This document shows positions 57,445 through 64,000 of a stretch of 64,000 nucleotides of DNA, one piece after another. Source of the DNA: Aquimarina rhabdastrellae (lineage in GTDB: Bacteria; Bacteroidota; Bacteroidia; Flavobacteriales; Flavobacteriaceae); the NCBI GenBank assembly GCA_947387485.1, contig CANDNT010000005.1, forward strand, positions 186,001 to 250,000. Reading direction: 5' to 3'. Numbering within the stretch: the stretch's first letter is position 1; every line of letters starts with the position of its first letter. The notes under the pieces are model-generated. The model did not search any database. It was given only the letters and a program-made list of their open reading frames with translations, and was not told the DNA's origin. Position numbers and translations under genes: made by a program.

Positions 57445-58422
57445 TTAGGATAAAGCAGCTTCTATAGCATTGCCAAATAATGCAGTTAAGGAGATACCAG
57501 CAGCGTTTGCTTGCTGAGGCAAAATACTAGCTTCACTTAATCCAGGATTTGTATTCATTTCTACAAAATGAGGTTCTCCATTATGAAAAATATATTCACT
57601 TCTAGAAAAGCCTTTCATTTTTAATAGTTTATATACTTTTAAGGCTAATGCTTTTACTTTTTCAGTATCCGCTTTATTTAATCGAGCAGGAGTGATTTCT
57701 TGTGATTCTCCTAAATATTTTGCAGCATAATCAAAGAACTCATTTTCAGTAACAATTTCTGTAATAGGTAATACAGTGGCTTCACCATTGTATTCGATTA
57801 CACCTACAGAAACTTCGGTACCTTCAAGAAAAGACTCGATAATGATTTCATCATCTTCTTTATAAGCCAGTTCAATAGCAGGAAACATTTCTTCTATAGT
57901 TTTAACTTTAGAAACACCATAACTACTTCCAGATTTGTTAGCCTTTACAAAGCAAGGTAAACCTACAGTGTCAATAATTTCTTTAACATTGATCTCATCT
58001 CCTTGATTCAAGAAATAATTTGTAGCACAAGGAATTCCGTAAGGCTTCAAGGCACTAATACAATCACGTTTATTAAAAGTTAACGCTGCCTGATAAAAAT
58101 CACATGCAGTTTGCGGTATACCTATTAATTCAAAATAAGCTTGTAATAAACCATCTTCTCCAGGAGTACCATGAACAGTATTAAAAGCTGCATCAAAAAC
58201 AATTTTTTGTTCTCCAATAATAAGTGTGAAATCTTTTTTGTCAATCAAAAACTTATGTTCGTTTTCATCAAGATAATACCAATTATCTGTAGTAATATAT
58301 ACACGATAAGGTGTATAATGATCACGATCCAAGAATTTATATACAACATTTCCACTATGAACAGAGATATCAAACTCACTAGAATAACCTCCCATTAAAA
58401 TGGCGATATTTTTTGTACTCAT
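57445..58422 (-). CDS. ddl: D-alanine--D-alanine ligase
   Basis: ATP-grasp enzyme making D-Ala-D-Ala for peptidoglycan, 325 residues. Family blocks: ILMGGYSSEFDISVHSG, HGTPGEDGLLQAYFELIGIPQT, CFVKANKSGSSYGVSKV and the metal-binding end EMNTNPGLSEASILPQQ. It starts from a promoter that overlaps that of the divergent PASTA gene (see 58492-58521). Confidence 0.96.
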   Translation of the reverse strand: MSTKNIAILMGGYSSEFDISVHSGNVVYKFLDRDHYTPYRVYITTDNWYYLDENEHKFLIDKKDFTLIIGEQKIVFDAAFNTVHGTPGEDGLLQAYFELIGIPQTACDFYQAALTFNKRDCISALKPYGIPCATNYFLNQGDEINVKEIIDTVGLPCFVKANKSGSSYGVSKVKTIEEMFPAIELAYKEDDEIIIESFLEGTEVSVGVIEYNGEATVLPITEIVTENEFFDYAAKYLGESQEITPARLNKADTEKVKALALKVYKLLKMKGFSRSEYIFHNGEPHFVEMNTNPGLSEASILPQQANAAGISLTALFGNAIEAALS

Positions 58423-58491
58423 AACAAAACAGATTTGATGATTTCAATACAATTTAAATATTAAATAGTATTATAACGTTTATGATAGGAA

Positions 58492-58521
58492 CAAAAATAT
58501 CATTTTATATCTTTGCCCAAA
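58492..58521 (-). promoter_or_regulatory. Promoter for ddl
   Basis: Minus strand: TTTG at 58521-58518, 18 bases, TATTTTTG at 58499-58492; the ddl ATG is at 58422. The plus-strand -7 box TATCTTTG (58508-58515) lies between these two elements. Confidence 0.6.
58508..58515 (+). promoter_or_regulatory. -7 box of the PASTA-rlu promoter
   Basis: TATCTTTG, 16 bases before the PASTA gene ATG at 58532. The -33 partner is not clear. The box is nested within the divergent ddl promoter. Confidence 0.5.
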
Positions 58522-58531
58522 GAATTAACCA

Positions 58532-59137
58532 ATGGGATTATTAAAATTTATCTTTAGCAAGAGTTTCTTGATGCAACTTATTATTGCGGTAGTATTAGTG
58601 GTAGTTATATGTTTTGTAGGGTTAGAATGGCTTAATAAAACTACAAATCACGATCAACGTATTATAGTACCAAGTTTGAGTAAGTTGACCTTGGATCAAG
58701 TCAAAGATGTTTTGACCGAAAAGCAATTGCGTTTTGAAGTTCAGGATTCGGCTAACTTCAATCCTAATTACCCGAGATATTCTGTAATTGAACAAAACCC
58801 GACTGCAGGAAGTAAAGTAAAAGAGAATCGCAAGATATATGTAGTATTAAATCCATCGGGATATAGAAAAGTCGAAATACCTAATAACTTGATTCAACGT
58901 ACTCGTAGACAAGTTGAGCCTACATTAAAAGCATTAGGATTTAAGATAGGTAAAATCACATACAAACCTAATATTGCTACAGACGTAGTATTAGAGTTAT
59001 TACATAAAGGAAAGAAAATTAAAGCGGGAGACCAATTGATGAAAACATCAGTTATTGATTTAGTAGTAGGAGACAATGCCTTATTAAATCAAGGTGAAGG
59101 TTCGCAAGAAGAAGGAGCAGAGCGTACAGAACAATAG
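58532..59137 (+). CDS. Membrane-anchored protein with two PASTA domains
   Basis: 201 residues: one N-terminal membrane helix (about 12-33), then PASTA 1 (about 48-110; IVPSLSKLTLDQVKDVL, VIEQNPTAGSKVKENRKIYVVLN) and PASTA 2 (about 115-180), and a Glu/Gln-rich tail. No kinase domain is attached, unlike PknB-type proteins. PASTA domains bind peptidoglycan-like ligands, so a periplasmic cell-wall role is likely. The RluA-family gene starts 2 bases after the stop. Confidence 0.9.
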   Translation: MGLLKFIFSKSFLMQLIIAVVLVVVICFVGLEWLNKTTNHDQRIIVPSLSKLTLDQVKDVLTEKQLRFEVQDSANFNPNYPRYSVIEQNPTAGSKVKENRKIYVVLNPSGYRKVEIPNNLIQRTRRQVEPTLKALGFKIGKITYKPNIATDVVLELLHKGKKIKAGDQLMKTSVIDLVVGDNALLNQGEGSQEEGAERTEQ

Positions 59138-59139
59138 AT

Positions 59140-60183
59140 ATGAGTATAGTAGAAGGACCAATAGAGCAGAACGAAGACGAATTATATGAGCATTATCGTT
59201 TTGTAGCAAGTAGTGGACAAGAACCATTACGTGTAGATAAATTTTTAATGAATTTTGTAGAAAATGCTACACGTAATAAAATCCAACAAGCTGCAAAAGA
59301 AGGAAGTGTTTTTGTAAATGATGTGGCAGTAAAGTCAAATCATAAGGTAAAACCCAATGATGTAGTGAGAGTATTGTTCTCTCATCCACCATATGAACAA
59401 TTGTTAACACCAGAGGATATTCCGCTAGATATAGTATATGAAGATGATGCAGTATTAGTGGTAAATAAACCAGCGGGAATGGTAGTTCATCCTGGACATG
59501 GAAATTATTCGGGTACATTGATTAATGCCTTGATATATCATTTTGATAATTTACCTAATAATAGTAGTGATCGTCCTGGATTAGTACACCGTATAGATAA
59601 AGATACTAGTGGACTTTTGGTAATAGCCAAAACAGAAGAAGCGATGACACATCTTGCTAAACAATTTTTTGATAAAACTAGTGAGCGAGAATATGTGGCT
59701 ATAGTATGGGGGAATGTAGAAGAAGACGAAGGTACAATAGAAGGAAATATAGGAAGGCACCCTAAAAACCGTTTACAAAATACCGTTTTTGAAGGCGATG
59801 AAGCAGAGAAAGGAAAACCTGCTGTAACACATTTTAAAGTGATTGAGCGTCTAGGATATGTAACATTAGTTTCTTGTAGACTAGAAACAGGACGTACACA
59901 TCAAATACGTGTACACATGAAGCATATAGGGCATACATTATTTAATGACGAACGTTATGGTGGTGAAAAAATCCTTAAGGGAACTACCTTTACTAAGTAT
60001 AAGCAGTTTGTAGAAAATTGTTTTAAGGTGTTATCAAGACAAGCCTTACATGCACGTACTTTAGGATTTGTACATCCAGTGACAGGAGAACAAATGCATT
60101 TTGAAACAGAAGTACCACAAGATATGTTGGATTGTATAGCGCGCTGGCGAAACTACGCAAAGAATCAAATAGAAGGAAAATAA
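59140..60183 (+). CDS. RluA/RluD-family pseudouridine synthase
   Basis: 347 residues. S4 RNA-binding domain at the N-terminus (LRVDKFLMNFVENATRNKIQQA), then the catalytic domain with the active Asp in LVHRIDKDTSGLLVIAK, plus RLETGRTHQIRVHMKHIGH and NDERYGG. Probably modifies 23S rRNA like RluD, but the target uridines are not fixed by sequence. It is translationally close to the PASTA gene (2-base gap) and ends at a strong terminator. Confidence 0.93.
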   Translation: MSIVEGPIEQNEDELYEHYRFVASSGQEPLRVDKFLMNFVENATRNKIQQAAKEGSVFVNDVAVKSNHKVKPNDVVRVLFSHPPYEQLLTPEDIPLDIVYEDDAVLVVNKPAGMVVHPGHGNYSGTLINALIYHFDNLPNNSSDRPGLVHRIDKDTSGLLVIAKTEEAMTHLAKQFFDKTSEREYVAIVWGNVEEDEGTIEGNIGRHPKNRLQNTVFEGDEAEKGKPAVTHFKVIERLGYVTLVSCRLETGRTHQIRVHMKHIGHTLFNDERYGGEKILKGTTFTKYKQFVENCFKVLSRQALHARTLGFVHPVTGEQMHFETEVPQDMLDCIARWRNYAKNQIEGK

Positions 60184-60187
60184 TATA

Positions 60188-60215
60188 AACGTCGACTTTA
60201 AGTCGGCGTTTTTTT
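60188..60215 (+). terminator. Terminator of the PASTA-rlu unit
   Basis: 10-bp stem AACGTCGACT/AGTCGGCGTT (one G-U), TTA loop, T-run. Confidence 0.85.
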
Positions 60216-60409
60216 ATAAAAGAAATTAAAGGACTATCAAAAAAATCAATACAAATATCAATAACAAAAAAATATAACCATTTTATAAGTCCTTAATGAA
60301 TTGTATTTTTGAAAAAAGAAAAGATATAATCTGCAAATAGAAGTAACATTTTAAATAGATGTAAATCATAACTTACAGATTAGATCACATACCATAAAAA
60401 AAAGAGCAA

Positions 60410-61171
60410 ATGAAAATAGTTATATCTCCAGCAAAATCTTTAGACTTTGAATCAGCATTACCAACAAAAAAACATACACAGGGATCTTTTTTGGCAGAAG
60501 CCGAAGTATTAAATGGAATATTAAAAGAAAAAAGCCCTAAAGAAATAGGAGAGTTAATGCATATAAGTGATAAACTTTCTGAGCTTAACTGGCAACGTAA
60601 TCAAGATTGGAAATTACCATTTACAGTAGCTAATGCTCGTCCGGCGGTATATTCATTTAATGGAGATGTATATACAGGACTTGATAGTTATACGATTCCA
60701 GAAGAAAAGTTAGATGTATTAGAAGGTACTTTACGTATTTTATCTGGACAGTATGGGATTTTAAAACCTTTTGATTTAATACAACCATACAGATTAGAGA
60801 TGGGAACTAAGCTGCCTGTTGAGGAACATAAAAATCTTTATGGTTTCTGGAAAGATAAATTAGCACCATCTCTTAATGAAGAATTAGCAGATGACGAATT
60901 GTTTGTAAACTTAGCAAGTACAGAATATTTTAAAGCAGTAGATACAAAAACGTTAAAAGTACCTGTGATCACACCAGTTTTTAAAGATTGGAAAAACGAT
61001 AAACTTAAAGTAATAAGTTTCTTTGCTAAAAAAGCAAGAGGAATGATGGTTCGTTATATCATAGATACTAATGCAAAAACAATAGAAGATCTTAAAGGAT
61101 TTAATTATGAAGGATATTCGTTTAGCGAAGAACACTCTATTAAAAAGAATGAGTTGGTATTTGTAAGATAA
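60410..61171 (+). CDS. yaaA: Peroxide stress protein YaaA
   Basis: 253 residues of the YaaA/DUF328 family, which limits free iron and DNA damage under H2O2 in E. coli and binds DNA. Family blocks: [67 protein letters not shown] and [14 protein letters not shown]. It is monocistronic, with its own terminator downstream. Confidence 0.94.
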   Translation: MKIVISPAKSLDFESALPTKKHTQGSFLAEAEVLNGILKEKSPKEIGELMHISDKLSELNWQRNQDWKLPFTVANARPAVYSFNGDVYTGLDSYTIPEEKLDVLEGTLRILSGQYGILKPFDLIQPYRLEMGTKLPVEEHKNLYGFWKDKLAPSLNEELADDELFVNLASTEYFKAVDTKTLKVPVITPVFKDWKNDKLKVISFFAKKARGMMVRYIIDTNAKTIEDLKGFNYEGYSFSEEHSIKKNELVFVR

Positions 61172-61510
61172 GAACTATCAAAAATTATAGATATTTCAAT
61201 TTTAATGAATTGAAAAAGTCTAAATGAATTCATTATAAAGAATAAACCATGGTAAGTGCTATGGTTTATTTTTTTACAGATACTTAATAGTGGATTTTAT
61301 GCTAGTTATTTTGAATAAAAATGACATTTATGACAAAGTTTTTGTAGTCTATGGGATATAAAAGCTTAGTAACTAGCATGTGATTTGCAGTTTTATGCTG
61401 AGTTTCTTAATATTGAAAGATTGAAAATGATTATTAGATAAGAATATTTAGAAAAATCAGCTTCAATAAAAGACTAATAGCAGTCAAAGAACCCCATAAA
61501 ACCCAAAAAA
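61172..61510. other. Non-coding stretch holding the yaaA terminator
   Basis: Apart from the hairpin at 61241-61275, no gene, tRNA or clear promoter is seen in these 339 A/T-rich bases. Confidence 0.5.
61241..61275 (+). terminator. Terminator of yaaA
   Basis: 10-bp perfect stem AATAAACCAT/ATGGTTTATT, 10-base loop, T-run. Confidence 0.8.
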
Positions 61511-63037
61511 TTGAACATAAAACCAATCCAGATAGCAGTTTTTTTAATCCTAGTATTAGGAGTTTTATTTGGATTAACATTTTTAAGTCAAGAAGAGGCT
61601 ATCAAGAAAAAGCATAAAGCCGAAGATGGCTTTGCATTGACAGGGCTTCAGATTAAATATCCTACTACAGAAAACTTTTTACAATTAGAAGAAGATTCTG
61701 TAGCTACGCTAGAACAAATAAAAACCGTAACAACAAGTGTTATTCCTATAGAAGAGGAAGTACCAGAAGAAACATTAGTAAATGTTGATAGCATTATTAG
61801 TGAGCCTGAAGTAAAACTTGTACCTCAAAAAATAGATTTTTCGAAAATAGATACTACTCAAATTGTGCGTATACGCTATCCAGATAGCATGCCAGATTTT
61901 ATTAGTGATTTAAGAAAAAAACTAAATAGTAAACAATGTAGAATTTTACATTATGGAGATTCACAGTTAGAAGGAGATCGTATCACGTCATATTTACGTA
62001 ATCGTTTACAAGGTTTATATGGTGGTAGCGGTCCAGGGTTTATTCCTATAAAACAAGTATATAGACAAATCAGTGCAGAAGTAGTGCCATCTGATAATTG
62101 GGAACGATATGCACTTTTTGATCCAACACAAGCTAAGTTTTCGCATAAAAAATATGGAACCTATATGTCTATATCAAGGTTTACACCAGCTGTAGAAACG
62201 TTACCAGATAGCTTGGCTCTTGATACAATGGCTATACAAAAAGCAACAATAACTATAGGTAAAACCAAAAAATCATATGCAAGACTCAGAAAATTTAATA
62301 CTATAGGATTGCATTACGGAAACTGTTTAGATGCGATAAAGGTCAAAGTTTATAATAACGATCAGTTAATACAGCGAGATAGTTTAATTGCAGATGCTAA
62401 TTACCATAATTACAAAATTAAGTTACCGAGTACGCCCACAAATTTACGTATAGAACTAGAAGGGAAAATAAGTGCAGATTTTTATGGACTTACACTAGAT
62501 AGTGGTAAAGGAGTACAAATAGATAATGTCGCTATGCGTGGAGCATCAGGGACAGTGTTTGCAAAATCTAGTGCTACAAACTATAGTCGTATGACAAGAA
62601 CACTAAAACCTAAAGTTGTTATCATGCAATATGGAGGAAATACAGTGCCATATCTCAAAGACTCAACACAAGTAGAAAATTATAGTAAGTATATTATACA
62701 TCAGATTAACTGGATTAAAAGAAGAACCAAAGGAGTACAGGTAATCTTTATAGGACCTACAGATATGTCAACTTCTGTTAACGGAAACATGGAAACCTAT
62801 AAAATATTACCGTATCTTAATCAAACATTAATGGAGACTTGCCTCAAGAATGAAGTAGCTTATTGGAGTATGTATGATGCAATGGGAGGTAAAGGATCTA
62901 TGAAACTATGGGTTGATGAAAAATTAGCAGGTAGTGATTATACCCATTTTACACCCAAAGGAACCAAAATAATATCAGAACTATTTTTTACAGCCCTATA
63001 TCTTGACCTTAAATCAGAAAACGATGAAGCCTTATAG
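61511..63037 (+). CDS. Membrane-anchored SGNH/GDSL-hydrolase-like protein
   Basis: 508 residues, starting at TTG (61511); no ATG precedes the hydrophobic anchor (IQIAVFLILVLGVLFGLTFL). After a Glu/Val-rich linker (about 60-110), the SGNH blocks appear: block I HYGDSQLEGD with the catalytic Ser, block II MRGASGTVF, block III GGNTVPY and block V DYTHFTPKG with the Asp/His pair. It probably acts on acyl (for example O-acetyl) groups of surface glycans; substrate unknown. It overlaps the next gene by 14 bases. Confidence 0.87.
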   Translation: MNIKPIQIAVFLILVLGVLFGLTFLSQEEAIKKKHKAEDGFALTGLQIKYPTTENFLQLEEDSVATLEQIKTVTTSVIPIEEEVPEETLVNVDSIISEPEVKLVPQKIDFSKIDTTQIVRIRYPDSMPDFISDLRKKLNSKQCRILHYGDSQLEGDRITSYLRNRLQGLYGGSGPGFIPIKQVYRQISAEVVPSDNWERYALFDPTQAKFSHKKYGTYMSISRFTPAVETLPDSLALDTMAIQKATITIGKTKKSYARLRKFNTIGLHYGNCLDAIKVKVYNNDQLIQRDSLIADANYHNYKIKLPSTPTNLRIELEGKISADFYGLTLDSGKGVQIDNVAMRGASGTVFAKSSATNYSRMTRTLKPKVVIMQYGGNTVPYLKDSTQVENYSKYIIHQINWIKRRTKGVQVIFIGPTDMSTSVNGNMETYKILPYLNQTLMETCLKNEVAYWSMYDAMGGKGSMKLWVDEKLAGSDYTHFTPKGTKIISELFFTALYLDLKSENDEAL

Positions 63038-64000
63038 AATATTATTCGCCTTATTATTGCTATGGGTGTCAAAATCATCCTATGGACAAAAATATTTGTT
63101 AGATAGCATTAAAACCAATTACAACTTTGTGAATTGGAAAGCTAATGAGATTAAATTTGCAGAAAAATCACCAGCATTTAAAGCATTATACAAACGATTA
63201 AATAATGTAGTTCAAGCTAAAGAAGAAGATATACATATATTTCATATAGGTGGTTCTCATATACAGGCCGATATCTATTCTAATAGATTACGTTCCTATT
63301 TGCAACATATGAGTCCTACGGCCAAAGGGCAAAGAGGTTTTATCTATCCATATCGTATGGCCAAAACCAATAATCCAGGTAATTATAAAGTAGAATACGA
63401 CGGAGAATGGAAAGGATTTAGATGTTCTATACTTAAAGATAGTATAGCATGGGGGTTATCTGGAGTTACAGCAGTATTTAAAGATTCTATATCGCATGTA
63501 AAAGTAGATGCTAACTATGTCAATTATGATAAAAAAATGTACAACTTTAATAAGTTGAGAGTATTTTATGATGATTGGAGTGAAGATTACCAATTAAAAT
63601 TTACAGATAGTACATTGATTACTCATAGTGAGGTAAATAAAGAGGGGCATTATATAGAATATGCTTTTAACGATACCGTTGAAAGCGTTGAATTTGATAT
63701 AGAAAGAATAGGAACTCCAGAAGAATCTGAGTTTTTAATGATGGGATTAGAATTAATGAATGATAGAAAAGGAATTGAATATACTTCTATAGGGGTTAAT
63801 GGAGCAAGCTTTGCATACTATAATCGTTGTAAGTATTTTGAAGATCAATTGATGCTATATAAACCAGATTTGTTTATTGTTTCTATAGGAACAAATGATA
63901 CATATACGACAGAATTTGATGATCAGGAGTTTAAAAATTACTACGAGAATCTGATTAAAATGATATTAAAGGCAAATCCCAGAGCAGCAATTTTATTAAC
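63024..64000 (+). CDS. Second SGNH-hydrolase-like protein, cut by window end
   Basis: It starts at ATG 63024, inside the end of the previous gene and in a different frame, and stays open to the last base (325 codons seen). Signal peptide MKPYRILFALLLLWVSKSSYG. Block I is HIGGSHIQAD (GGS where the first protein has GDS), a block-II-like NGASFAYYN, and block III VSIGTNDTYTTEF. The C-terminal Asp/His block lies beyond the window. It is a partner to the preceding gene; together they resemble the SGNH pairs found beside MBOAT O-acyltransferase genes. Confidence 0.85.
   Translation, partial: MKPYRILFALLLLWVSKSSYGQKYLLDSIKTNYNFVNWKANEIKFAEKSPAFKALYKRLNNVVQAKEEDIHIFHIGGSHIQADIYSNRLRSYLQHMSPTAKGQRGFIYPYRMAKTNNPGNYKVEYDGEWKGFRCSILKDSIAWGLSGVTAVFKDSISHVKVDANYVNYDKKMYNFNKLRVFYDDWSEDYQLKFTDSTLITHSEVNKEGHYIEYAFNDTVESVEFDIERIGTPEESEFLMMGLELMNDRKGIEYTSIGVNGASFAYYNRCKYFEDQLMLYKPDLFIVSIGTNDTYTTEFDDQEFKNYYENLIKMILKANPRAAILL

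Overview
The window looks like chromosomal DNA of a marine-type member of the Flavobacteriaceae (phylum Bacteroidota). Supporting signs are the high A+T content, the absence of clear Shine-Dalgarno sequences, many promoter candidates of the Bacteroidota type (TTG, about 19 bases, TAnnTTTG), type IX secretion (T9SS) type B C-terminal sorting domains, PorP/SprF-family outer-membrane proteins and an archaeal-type ProRS. I see no phage, insertion sequence, integrase or CRISPR array. The genus cannot be fixed from the sequence alone.

Layout. 1-3.8 kb: the end of an unrecognised membrane protein, a POT-family peptide transporter and prfA. 3.9-7.4 kb (minus): a folE-cysS-yidD-lgt run. 7.5-13.7 kb: a 1085-residue T9SS type B surface protein, an OmpP1/FadL-like porin and an Arg/Ser/Tyr-rich lipoprotein. 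13.8-16.5 kb: proS, two tRNA-Glu genes, rpsT and a small NTF2-like protein. 16.5-25 kb: a glycosyltransferase, a NIF3-like protein paired with a cysteine-free zinc-ribbon-family coiled coil, lpxK, and a lipA-gap-hybrid histidine kinase run. 25-37 kb: the most distinctive region, two successive cassettes, each made of a lectin-like/TSP3/CHU_C secreted protein followed by its own PorP/SprF protein; one of the secreted proteins has 2494 residues. 37-43 kb: an NRAMP-like transporter without the canonical metal-site motifs, an ECF sigma factor, a small Cys-rich membrane protein, murB, an aminotransferase, and an aspartyl-protease/PDZ fusion. 43-53 kb: valS, an acyl-CoA-binding protein, cdsA, a LUD-like protein, ftsH, rsfS, birA, pyrE and a Nudix hydrolase. 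53-64 kb: an M14 peptidase lipoprotein, a SulP transporter with an odd insert, coaD, ddl, a PASTA protein, an RluA-family pseudouridine synthase, yaaA, and two overlapping SGNH-hydrolase-like genes, the second cut by the window end.

Most of the window is housekeeping: translation, cell envelope (lgt, lpxK, murB, ddl, cdsA) and cofactors (folE, lipA, coaD, birA). The accessory interest lies in the T9SS surface-protein cassettes. By analogy with SprB/SprF, each PorP/SprF protein probably serves export or anchoring of the adhesin encoded just upstream. The large adhesin is a string of seven TSP3/Ig-like modules, the first four preceded by different extra domains. Other points worth attention are divergent promoters packed onto the same DNA (pyrE/Nudix, ddl/PASTA), a perfect 44-bp palindrome between ftsH and the LUD-like gene, the NRAMP-like/ECF-sigma pair, and the SulP insertion.
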